A stretch of DNA of 64,000 nt. Origin: Luidia sarsii (Eukaryota > Echinodermata > Asteroidea > Paxillosida > Luidiidae). The DNA is taken from assembly GCA_949987565.1 (NCBI GenBank), contig OX465109.1, positions 17,124,851 through 17,188,850 of the forward strand, written 5' to 3'. Shown here piece by piece: positions 34,229 through 43,889 of the stretch. The position numbers and the translations under genes were made by a program. A model generated the notes under the pieces. It was not told where the DNA came from. It saw nothing but the letters and a program-made list of their open reading frames with translations, and made no database searches. Numbering within the stretch: the first letter of the stretch is position 1; each line of letters opens with the position of its first letter.

Positions 34229-34622
34229 TGTACCCAACTCGACACCTGTTTCTCCTGCGCTTAGGAAATGGGCGTTAGACAGCCTTGTAACAATCATCCG
34301 ATTTCAGTACGATGATATCAAGCCATTCTAGAGACGGGGTTCCTGTCTGTAGTTTTCCCGCCGTGAAGGTCATCGAGCTCAGGCTGTGCTTAAGAATGGC
34401 GCCAGAAGATCTGATCACCATGCGCGTATTGACCGCGTATCGTTCAACTTCCATCAAAATCTTACGAAGCAAATTTTTTAATTAGTGAATGAACTATAAT
34501 TCAATCAAACAAAGGAAACACTGACTTGGAATTGTTGGCACAAATTGAAGAATTGGACGCGGATTTGAATCCGAGTTATAAGTATAATAGGTCCCGTTGC
34601 AACGCGTGCACCGAGTCTGGGC
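34229..34622 (+). repeat. Duplicated segment, copy 1
   Basis: Nearly identical to 36,851-37,304 over 'ttgtacccaactcgacacct' to 'tggatttgaatccgag', and again over 'ttataagtataataggtccc' to 'gcaccgagtctgg'. It lacks about 60 bp present in the other copy, which contains a SINE-beta anticodon/A-box region. Noncoding. Confidence 0.85.
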
Positions 34623-34792
34623 ATGTGGAGTTTTGGTCACTGTGGGAAAATGCAGGATTACAGGTTACAAGGCCCATTGTGATGGAGGATGAGTCTGTAG
34701 GATTGAGGGCATGTGGAGTTTTGTTTTGTCACTGTAGTAAAGTGTAGGATTCAGGTTACGAGGCCCAATGCGACGGAGGGCACTTGGTAGTA
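34620..34792 (+). repeat. 89-bp minisatellite, two units
   Basis: Carries 'gggcatgtggagttttg', 'gtcactgt' and 'ggttacaaggcccattgtga' as at 60,469-60,995. It is joined to a family B fragment by the same 'ggcacttggtagtaaaacg' junction as at 60.98 kb. Confidence 0.8.
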
Positions 34793-35115
34793 AAACGTTG
34801 TCTGATCCAACATATGCATGACATAGCATACCTGTGAAAATTTCAGCTCAATCCGCCAACCGAGTCTCGAGAAAATAGTGAAAAACCGCTTAATTTGCAG
34901 AAAATGCAGCATTCAACGAATTGTTCCGAAAAAAAAAGAGTTTAGATCTCGGTGAGACGTAAACGATTTATTTTACTCTTTCCTCCAAAAGTACAACATT
35001 TTAGGCAGACATATTTCAGTGTGAAGCCGTCCTGAAACCGTCTTCAAACTATATATTAAGTTTGGTGTAAATCTGTGAACATTTCTGTTCGGTCTTGCCG
35101 ATGATGTGTGGGGTT
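34793..35115 (+). mobile_element. Family B MITE lacking its left end
   Basis: Runs from 'acgttgtctgatccaacata' through 'ctcggtgagacgtaaacgat', 'ggcagacatatttcagtgt' and 'taaatctgtgaacatttctg' to a decayed right end 'gatgatgtgtggggtttta'. The left terminal repeat is replaced by minisatellite DNA. Confidence 0.8.
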
Positions 35116-35721
35116 TTACGGGTGTGTGGGAAGTCACTACTGAATGTGGGGCAATCAATCGGTTTTCACCAACAGTTACTCACTCATGTTACCGCGTTAG
35201 GTACGGATCTCGCGGGATCACGCGGGATCTCGCGGGATCACGCGGGATTGCATCAGTCCATAAATGGACGGCATTATTGCGATGTCGTCACGGTGTGCTG
35301 TTTAGGCAGTCGATCGATCAACCGAAGAGCTCGTTCTTTTATGTGCATTCCCCCGCTTTCCAGGAACCGACCTCTGACCAACGATCCTTCCTAATTTTAG
35401 GCATAGTTTCGTTTTGTTTGGAGGATTTGGTTGTTTTGGTATTTTCTTTTCAATCTTAAAAGTCCAGCCTAGCGAGTGTCGATCCCAGCCGAACCGTTGA
35501 GAAAAAGTATACTGTCGAAAATCGAATTGTTAGGCCCTGTATACGTAAAGTTCTGAGATTTCATGTGCGCTTGATTTGGTCGCAACGTTGCACCCGTTGC
35601 TGGGTCGTTGCTGTCTCAAGTGAATCCTGATTCGGATTTAGTTCGAATCGTATCTTCCCACCACGTCGATCCACTTTGGGCGTCTTCCCGTGATGTGTGT
35701 CGTATAGGATTTATGGCGGCT
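35116..35721. other. No gene; short GC repeat
   Basis: Contains a tandem 'tcgcgggatcacgcggga' (about 35,208-35,248). Otherwise unique. Confidence 0.4.
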
Positions 35722-36204
35722 CAGCGGTAGTCGTTGTTAGCTTTAATATACTATGGGCGGCCAAAAGGGCCAAATTTAAAAAAAAAACAATTATGATACC
35801 CAAAAAAGGAAAAATAGTTAAAAGAGATAAACTCAATATCCAAAAGGACAAAAGTACAAGAGGACTCAATTTTAAAAGGTCAAACTCAATATAAAATGGA
35901 CAATCTTACAAACGGACAAACTTACAAGAGGACAAACTTACAAAAGGACAAACTTACAAGAGGACAAACTTACAAGAGGACAAACTTACAAGAATACAAA
36001 CTTACAAAAGGACAAACTTACAAGAGGACAAACTTACAAGAGGACAAATTATAACAAAAGGACAAACTTATTACAAGAGGACAAACTTACAAGAGGACAA
36101 ACTTACAAGAGGACAAATTTACAAGAGGACTATTTTGTCCTTTGTATCATTTTTTATTTTTATTTGGGCCCTTTTGGCCGCCCATAATTTACAGTCCACC
36201 GCTG
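35722..36204. mobile_element. hAT-like non-autonomous element with 16-bp internal array
   Basis: The ends are inverted: CAGCGGT at 35,722 and ACCGCTG at 36,198-36,204, and inside them 'atgggcggccaaaagggcc' is matched exactly by 'ggcccttttggccgcccat'. The interior (about 35,880-36,130) is a tandem array of 'ggacaaacttacaaga'. CAG-starting termini are common in hAT transposons, which is the basis of the tentative assignment; an 8-bp target duplication is not evident. Confidence 0.65.
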
Positions 36205-36654
36205 GATCTTACATACACCCTCTGGCAACAAAATGTCTCATTCAATGGCTGCATAGGCGGCGGGTTTTTTTATTGACATACTCCCGCCTAGAGCGGCGAG
36301 AATGTCGAGGGGGGGGCGGAGTCGTCATGTAACTACCCCACCCCATACACGGGACGAACTATACGGCGCAGCAACCGTGCCCAATGTCAGCGCGTTTACT
36401 GGCACGCCGCACGTTTTTGTTTGGTCCGGAACTATTGGAGCGTAGTGATATTCTGCGCTCGTTTGTAACGCGGCTGCATAATGTTCTCACGGAAGCAGTG
36501 TCCCCCACGGGTCTGCACACGCGGTAAAAAAAAAACCCTTCCAAATTGACGGTTATAATGAAAGCAGTGGCCGTCTCCCCCTTGTAAACATCAACTCCAT
36601 TTTGTTCACCCCCTCCCCCCCCCTGCAGGAATCCTCCGGGTCTTTCGAAAAACA
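36205..36654. other. No gene seen
   Basis: G-run at 36,310 and C-run at 36,616; no exon. Confidence 0.4.
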
Positions 36655-36833
36655 CAGTGGCTGTTGTTACGGCAGTCGTCCGTGTGGTTCCCTGACTTGA
36701 TTGTATTTCGTCAGCATTGCAGGCTGGTTGAACCAGTCTATTAGCTGATAGTCTGGTTCCAAGAGCTAAACATCCTGAGAAATACTGTGAAGTCAGGGAA
36801 CCACCCGGACGACTGCCGTAACAACAGCCACTG
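36655..36833. mobile_element. MITE with ~45-bp terminal inverted repeats
   Basis: Starts CAGTGGCTGTTGTTACGG and ends with its reverse complement; the match continues through 'cagtcgtccg' and 'gtggttccctgactt' with one mismatch. Length 179 bp. The CAGTGG start resembles hAT termini; no clear target duplication. Noncoding. Confidence 0.85.
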
Positions 36834-36850
36834 CGTTAAAAAAAAGGCCA

Positions 36851-37304
36851 TTGTACCCAACTCGACACCTGTTTCTCCTGCGCTTAGGAAATGGGCGTTA
36901 GACAGCCTTGTAACAATCATCCGATTTCAGTACGATGATATCAAGCCATTCTAGAGACGGGGTTCCTGTCTGGAGTTTTCCCGCCGTGAAAGTTATCGAG
37001 CTCAGGCTGTGCTTTAGAATGGCGCTAGAAGATCTGATCACCATGCGCGTATTGACCGCGTGTCGTTCAACTTCCATCAAATTCTTAAGAAGCAAATTTC
37101 AATTAGTGAATGAACTATAATTCAACCAAACAAAGGGGACACTGACTTGGAATTGTTTGCACAAAGTGTAGCATTGGACGTGGATTTGAATCCGAGACCT
37201 CTGTATTTTGCTTATACTAGCGCTCTTACCATCTATTGTAGCGAGACCTTTTCAGCAGCTTATAAGTATAATAGGTCCCATTGCAACGCGTGCACCGAGT
37301 CTGG
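36851..37304 (+). repeat. Duplicated segment, copy 2
   Basis: Partner of 34,229-34,622, about 95% alike by eye. It keeps the block 'acctctgtattttgcttata' to 'ctcttaccatctattgtagc', which is a reversed SINE-beta head, giving a more complete version of the repeat. Confidence 0.85.
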
Positions 37305-37964
37305 ATAGTCTACGCGGTAAACGGCATGATGCGACGCATTCAATAGAAACACAATCCCCAATACCAACGCAAAAACAAATATTACGATAGACAAGGCCAA
37401 ACCCCCCCCAAAAACCAATAGTTGTGCTTCCGGTTTCTAGGCCGACCCTGTTTTGACAGAGCGACCCTGAAATTTTCTTTTTTTCTTTGTGAGGAGGGGA
37501 GTGTGTTTCCCGACCGACCCTATTGTGAAAGCTGGTCTATGCGACCTTTTTCAGTGCGTGACCCGTGATCGAAGTGATTTAACTCAACCAGCCCTGCATT
37601 ATATATACATGAAATCATGTTTTGTTGGCTCGAGTATAATAATATATACAACACTTGGGCAGTACTTGATTCAGCATTAACAAAGGTATATAAAACACAA
37701 TATTTTCCGATACCTACCTGCCTATCCTACTTTCAAATGTCATGTTATATGAAGCAAAACTATTTGCTTTTGGCCTAATGACTAGATACATAGACAGAAC
37801 AAACACAAGATACATTATGAACAACACACACGGACTAAACGTACAGAGCAAACAGGTCGGTATTGAATAATGGTATAAATATCACCTTAGTAATGGGTGC
37901 ATCATCTTCAATAATTATTACGATTTCAAAAAGAGAAGAAGTAGTAAATACAAAAAACAACATG
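37305..37964. other. No gene seen
   Basis: Unique A/T-rich DNA without exon evidence. Confidence 0.4.
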
Positions 37965-38130
37965 TTGCAAACTGCTAACTGACTTAAATGACCTGCAATA
38001 TTATATATCTCAAAAGTTAGGGGGCCTGACGTTTCAAACCTAGCAGGACTTGTCTTTGAAAAAAGATCCTGCAATAGGATCCAACCTTTGAGAAAGGTCC
38101 TGCTAGGATCGAAACGTTAGGCCCTCTAAT
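37965..38130. repeat. Hairpin-1 repeat, both arms
   Basis: 'ttgcaaactgctaactgac' edge, left arm 'gggcctgacgtttcaaacct' and right arm 'ctgctaggatcgaaacgtta' with 'ggccctctaat'. Arms flank 'aaagatcctgcaataggatc', a second small palindrome. Confidence 0.75.
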
Positions 38131-38279
38131 TTTTGAAATTTACCCCCGCCCCCCCCCAAAAAAAACCCCAAAAAACAATAGTTTTAAACTCACGTTTGAA
38201 AGTAGAGAGATTTTTTGGAAGTTTGAAGTTAGGTCAGTTGGTCGGTTGAATGAGCGAATGAGATCCACTCCTTTGTGAT

Positions 38280-39110
38280 TGAGTGAGGTTCTGAAAACAA
38301 CCTGAGAGGGTTTCCCACTCGACGTTTCGAACAGTCTGCTCTGTTCGTCTTCGGGAGGAAAAGACTGCCGATACTCTTTCCTCCTTTAACAAGAAAGAAA
38401 TTAATCAGCCGCCCGCAAGAGTCAATAGTGATTGCAATCGTCGAGCGCGCCCACAGTAACTCCGCATTTAAGTTCCCGCGTATAATAGTAAAAGGAGCCG
38501 TAAGGATTCGGTTACGCCTCGCGTCGCCGCGTATATAAAGGAAACACTTCGGGTGGGTTGTCCGCAATTACGTGTTGAACGTCAAGCGTAAACTCGGCCG
38601 GCGAGAGCCGTTGCAGCTGCCGGTCTCTTTCCCCCACGTCGGTCGGCTTAATCATCCTTTGCCCGCTCCCTGGTGGGATCTATCGTTACAGGGGACTAAC
38701 GCTTCCTCCAGACTCCAACCGTCAACAGTAATGCGAATTTATTCCGTGCTTTCCGTATAAAATGGTTTGGTGGGAATTTGTTTTGTTCCCCCCCCCTCGT
38801 TCGGTTTGCCTTGTCTGCGAGAAGTAATTATTACAGCGGGCGGTTTTCTCGTCCAAACTGTGCCGTAGATGTCCCCGGCCCTGAGTACTCCAATCTCGTC
38901 TGGCCGGGGCGAGATGAATTTCCACGGCGTAGCAACCTTAAAGGTACCTGGGCCCCCTGTTAAAGCTTTCACCGGATCAAGGTCGAGCGAAGCAACGCCG
39001 CCAAACGCAACACCACTCACACGATACACAAGTCCGATCTGTCCGGCAGTCTCCTGACTACGGGCAGGGTGTACACCGTCCGAAACGTTGAGTTGACGGC
39101 TCTTTAAAGC
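38280..39110. repeat. Inverted pair of hairpin-2 motifs around a TATA-bearing core
   Basis: At the left 'ggttctgaaaacaacctgag' and 'ctcgacgtttcgaacagtc' are in reverse orientation; at the right 'cgtccgaaacgttgagttg' is forward. Between them lies GC-rich DNA with a consensus TATA sequence, GTATATAAAG, at 38,531-38,540. It could be one mobile element with inverted ends and its own promoter. No protein domain was recognised in the core. Confidence 0.4.
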
Positions 39111-39339
39111 GCCACACACTCCTTCTCAAAAGAGATGCGTCAGGTACATCATGGCGTGACCGCAGCCCTTCCACTTGGTGCGTCCACTATACCTGCCGTG
39201 TGCTCTAACCCCCAAATCGTATGCAATTCCGATTCTTATTAATGATCAACGTATATCGCGGCGGCGTTGCAGTCGAGAATGTACCGAGCAAGCACCGTTT
39301 CAAAAGCAAGAACCTCGCCCCTTCCTCCTGCCCTACCCT

Positions 39340-39560
39340 CCGGCCCACCCCCCCCCCCCTCCCCGGTAGGATTCGAATCACGACTCAGGTCAGGCGAATT
39401 GGGACAGGCGATGACGTCACGGCGTCCTCTACGGAACCGCGGGACACGCGCGCGCGGGCCCCGCCTGTTGCCATAGCGACTGCACTGCATATCGTCCGCG
39501 CAAGAGCATCTCTAGTCCGTCATGTCCATTTTACCAACCAGCAAAGTGCCGCTCCTCTAA
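39340..39560 (+). other. CpG-rich segment with CRE palindrome
   Basis: Contains TGACGTCA at 39,412-39,419, 'cgcgcgcgggccccgcc' and 'gttgccatagcgac' (an imperfect RFX/X-box-like site). This could be a promoter, but no exon was found near it. The stretch 39,111-39,339 before it holds one decayed 88-bp-family unit. Confidence 0.25.
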
Positions 39561-39714
39561 ATATAAAGGTACTATTAAGAGCTGCGAGCGACTGAGGGAC
39601 TTACAGATCCTCCCTTGATACGTCACCGCCATTAGAGAAAGTATACCGCCTATATGCTCGTTAAAGAGCCATTGCATTACGTTCAGGAGACACGATCCTG
39701 TACGCGGTGTCACT

Positions 39715-40615
39715 TGAAAGGCCCTGTACAACACCGGTAAAGGTCATACGATTGCCATAGCTTTCGTGTTAAGCCATAAAGCATTCCAAACAAGCAGTAA
39801 TGCGAAGGTTTTTTAGCTCCAATGGTGATCTCAGAAAATAGGAAAATGTGCACAAAACCGTCACAACAGCGGTAAAGGTCAAACGATTGCCATAGCTTTT
39901 GTGTTCAACCATAAATCATTCCACAAAAGCAATAATGCGAAGGTTTTTAGCTCCAATGGTGATCTGAGAAAGTAGGAAAATGTGCACAAAACCGTCACAA
40001 CAGCGGTAAAGGTCAAAAGATTGCCATAGCTTTTGTGTTCAACCATAAAACATTCCACAAAAGCAATAATGCGAAGGTTTTTAGCTCCAATGGTGATCTG
40101 AGAAAGTAGAAAAATGTGCACAAAACCGTCACAACAGCGGTAAAGGTCAAACGATTGCCATAGCTTTTGTGTTCAACCATAAAACATTCCACAAAAGCAA
40201 TAATGCGAAGGTTTTTAGCTCAAATGGTGATCTGAGAAAGTAGGAAAATGTGCACAAAACCGTCACAACAGCGGTAAAGGTCAAAATATTGACATAGCTT
40301 TTGTGTTCAACCATAAAACATTCCACAAAAGCAATAATGCGAAGGTTTTCAGCTCCAATGGTGATCTGAGAAAGTAGAAAAGTGTGCACAAAACCGTCAC
40401 GGTTCTGTAGTGTAAGAAATAGTTTACTACTCGCGAGTAATAAACTATATTTGTCGATGTTTGAGTGAAGATTTCTCGAAAAGGTACAGCATCCCAGACC
40501 GTAAGATTTCAACATGAGAATGCTGTCATGACCATCTACAAACTGTGTAAATAAGAATTAAATCTTCGGACATCGATGTTTCCCGATCTTCCCAAATGTT
40601 GTGTAGAGCCATTAA
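39715..40615 (-). mobile_element. Family A MITE with fivefold internal tandem expansion
   Basis: Reverse-strand element running from 'aaaggccctgtacaacacc' to 'ccaaatgttgtgtagagcc' and 'attaa'. The right-half segment 'ggtaaaggtca' ... 'aaaaccgtcacaacagc' is repeated five times, starting at 39,736, 39,871, 40,005, 40,139 and 40,273, in steps of 134-135 bp. The central palindrome with TCGCGA is at about 40,423-40,456. Noncoding; the Leu-rich minus-strand frames are by-products. Confidence 0.9.
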
Positions 40616-40904
40616 TTAGCAGGAGCTTTGGGGGAAGGAGGGAGAGAGGTTGCAAGCGCTGCGTGTACACCAAGCGGTCGAACTCGTTTGGGATGCTGTA
40701 CCCCTTTGAACAGCACCCCGTCCTAAGTAGAGGAAAGTGGTGGAGCGGTGAGCTAGCTGCGATGAGCCGTAGGGGCTGGTACGGTACGAGGGCACGGCGT
40801 GCGGTACAGCCACCGCAGCGTGTAATTGACGCGGCGAGTGCATTAACGGCCGGCCCGAGTAGGCTGCCAACACTTGCGGAGACTGTTATTACGACCACAG
40901 ATTC
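40616..40904. other. No gene seen
   Basis: GC-rich unique DNA with open frames on both strands but no recognisable domain. Confidence 0.35.
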
Positions 40905-41192
40905 AACGAGGGTTTGCCCTGCTCGACATGATACGCACCGAGTGCCTGGTGTGCTTTGCTCGATTGCCTGCCGAACGTTGTTTTTCAGGCAGCCCGGGGT
41001 GGGATGCGAACCCGCGACTCCCGCTTTCTATATAGTGCAGACGTCTTGCACACGAGCTGCCTGAATTTGTTTTTTTTAATCATGATCAGGCATCGGGCAA
41101 AGCACTGAGCACTCAGTGCTTATCACGTCGAGCGAGCACTCGTGGCAAACCCTCAATGAATGGCATTCTCCTCGACGCAAACATCATGTTAT
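40905..41192. mobile_element. Two SINE-alpha copies in head-to-head arrangement
   Basis: The left copy is reversed: 'gagggtttgccctgctcga' is its tail and 'gggatgcgaacccgcgactc' its B-box region, ending at about 41,064. The right copy is forward and keeps only the body, 'catcgggcaaagcactgagc' to 'ctcctcgacgcaaacatcat'. The same head-body order is seen intact at 52,490-52,680. Confidence 0.6.
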
Positions 41193-41584
41193 AATATAGA
41201 CGGCTAGAGTTCCCAACACATTTCCCTCTCCGCTCGACAGAGTCTGAGGTTGTAGACATAGTTGGCTCGCCTTATACCTCGAGTCTTCCAATGAGTCTAG
41301 GGCAGGTTTCGTTGTATCGCCTGTAAGCGCCTGCCCTAGAATCCCCGAACGAAGGTCAAATTATTGATGATCGATGTAAAGGCCTATTGCCCTGCATGCT
41401 GGCCAGCGTGCTCGGAATACTTGTACACATCAGCTGCTGCACACCTTTCGCAACAAGTGTCCATGTTACTTCGGCATTCCCTTCGTCAAAAAAAGACGAA
41501 ATCTGATCAACGGCTCTTATTAAGAGCGCATCTTCCCCTTTTCAAGGACTCGTTTTCTTACGTCGTCTTATTTGTTTGTTTCGC
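41193..41584. other. No gene seen
   Basis: Unique-looking DNA leading into the pyrimidine array; the frame that runs into the array is not supported as a gene. Confidence 0.4.
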
Positions 41585-42530
41585 CCATCCTCTCGCTCTC
41601 TCTCTGTCTGTCGCTCTTTATCTCTCCCTCCTCCCCTCTCTCTGCCCCTCTCTCTCTATCTCTTTCTCTCTCTCCCTCCCCTCGCTCGCTCCCCCTCCCC
41701 TCTCTCTACCCCCCTCTCTGCCCCTCCCCTCTCTCTCCCTCTCTCTCCCTCTCTCCCTCTCATCTCTCCCTCTCTCCTCTCTCCCTCCCTCTCCCCCTTT
41801 CTCTCCCTCTCCCCTCTCTCTCTCCCTCCATCTCCCCCTCTCCCTTCTCTTTCTCCCTCCCTCTCCCTCTCTCTCTCCCCCTCTCTCTCTCCCTCTCCTC
41901 TCTCTCTCTCCATCTCTCTCTCCCTCTCCCTCTCCCTCTCCCTCTCCCTCTCCCTCTCCCTCTCCCTCTCCCTCTCCCTCTCCCTCTCCCTCTCCCTCTC
42001 CCTCTCCCTCTCCCTCTCCCTCTCCCTCTCCCTCTCCCTCTCCCTCTCCCTCTCCCTCTCCCTCTCCCTCTCCCTCTCCCTCTCCCTCTCCCTCTCCCTC
42101 TCCCTCTCCCTCTCCCTCTCCCTCTCCCTCTCCCTCTCCCTCTCCCTCTCCCTCTCCCTCTCCCTCTCCCTCTCCCTCTCCCTCTCCCTCTCCCTCTCCC
42201 TCTCCCTCTCCCTCTCCCTCTCCCTCTCCCTCTCCCTCTCCCTCTCCCTCTCCCTCTCCCTCTCCCTCTCCCTCTCCCTCTCCCTCTCCCTCTCCCTCTC
42301 CCTCTCCCTCTCCCTCTCCCTCTCCCTCTCCCTCTCCCTCTCCCTCTCCCTCTCCCTCTCCCTCTCCCTCTCCCTCTCCCTCTCCCTCTCCCTCTCCCTC
42401 TCCCTCTCCCTCTCCCTCTCCCTCTCCCTCTCCCTCTCCCTCTCCCTCTCCCTCTCCCTCTCCCCTCTCCCTCTCTCCCTCCTCCTTTCTCTCTCACTCC
42501 CCCTCGCTCTCCAAACCTCCGGACCACCTT
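41585..42530 (+). repeat. Pyrimidine array with perfect (CTCCCT)n core
   Basis: Mixed CTCTCC/CCCTCT runs to about 41,915, then an essentially perfect hexanucleotide CTCCCT array from about 41,917 to 42,463 (roughly 90 units), then mixed C/T again. The Ser-Pro, Leu-Pro, Ser-Leu, Arg-Gly and Arg-Glu frames of up to 493 codons through it are the expected translations of a hexamer repeat in different frames. Confidence 0.97.
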
Positions 42531-43511
42531 CACTCCCTCCTCCAACCACCGTACTTAAAGCCAATAACCAGGGAAGGGCCGTTGTTTGTTATTCACCGGC
42601 CGCACCTCGCGTCTCTCGCACACAGAATCCCCTCGCACGCGGTCTCGATTCGAGCTCCCGGTGTCGGCAAAATACATATACCGCGGCCGGCCGGGCGGGC
42701 GTGCACGCAGCCATCCGATCCCACGCGGACCCGTGTTGACACTCTTCTACCCCCGTGCGTGCCGTGCGGCGCACTGATCAAACGCATTAATGGCCGGACG
42801 GACGGCCGGCAGTCGACGCGCGCAGCGCAAATGAGAGAATGTTGACTCCCCCCGCCGAAGCACTATGTAGGAGAGATTCCCCTGGGACCCGGACTTGGAT
42901 GGAAATTGAGATGCCTGATTTGCGATGTGATTTTTTTTCTTCAACTGAACGCAGTGGTCTGACCTACGGAATGATAATTGCTTATAAATAGAGGCGGTTG
43001 TTGCACGCGATGATGAGACGTTATCTAATTTTGAGGCCGAAATGTTCATCTAAATAACTCCCGGCTCGGTTGGACGTGTATTTTTTTTTTAAACCTACAC
43101 GTACCGCCGTACATTTACGAGTCGTGTATAGAGTAAATCAACGCAGCATGCATCCTGTTGTCTCACCAGTAATAAGGCAGCATATGATTATCACACATGC
43201 GTCAGGGAGGCCATTATTAATGGACATTGTCGTTTACAAAAATTGATTGGCAATTTGTTGGTACCATTACGGTGATTAGCATTTTGTACCATTGTGAAAT
43301 CGCCACAAAGTCGTACGCGAACTATTATACATACGGGTGTAAGTTGAACCATTTCTGCCGGTGTTTGGCATAGTTATTGCAGGCAATTTTGTCGGGTCTA
43401 GACTATTCTCGGTTAATGTGTCCGTTAGCGGAGGTCTGCCTCAAGAGAATAAAAGGTACTCGCATCATTATTCAGATATTAAATTACGGAAAACCGCATG
43501 CCCTTATACAC
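42531..43511. other. No gene; CpG-rich 42,600-42,840
   Basis: The first 300 bp are GC- and CpG-rich ('ccgcggccggccgggcgg') with no recognisable exon. The remainder is unique A/T-rich DNA. Confidence 0.4.
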
Positions 43512-43889
43512 TTTAAAGCCCCTACACAACATTGGTCGACGTCAAAGAATAGCATCCATACGTTGTCTGATCCAACATAATTATTCATGAAATAGTACAC
43601 CTATGAAAATTTCAGCTCAGTCCGCCGACCAAGTCTAGAGAAAATCGTGAAAACCTCTTCATTTTTTTTCACGAAAATGCATTCAACGCCGTACTGTTCC
43701 GAAAAATAGTTTAGATCTCGGTGAGACGTAAAGAATTTCTTTTACTCATTTCTCCCAAAATACAACATTTAGGCAGAAATATTTCAGTAGGAGGTTTCTA
43801 CTATAACCATCTTCAAACTGTACAAGTTTCATGTAAATCTGTGAACATTTCTGTTTTTCGATCTTACCAATGTTGTGTAGGGGCATTAA
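43512..43889 (+). mobile_element. Family B MITE, full length
   Basis: Begins 'tttaaagcccctacacaaca' and ends 'accaatgttgtgtagggg' plus 'cattaa', so the ends are inverted copies of AAAGCCCCTACACAACATTGG. The interior order is 'tcaaagaatagcatcc', 'tcagctcagtccgccgacc', 'ctcggtgagacgtaaag', 'ggcagaaatatttcagtag' and 'tctgtgaacatttctg'. Noncoding, 378 bp. Confidence 0.9.

Noticed and set aside
41364..42845. A 493-codon open frame, with overlapping frames of 261-387 codons on both strands
   Set aside because: It is the translation of the CTCCCT hexamer (SerPro, LeuPro, SerLeu, ArgGly and ArgGlu dipeptides). Hexamer repeats are open in several frames by nature.
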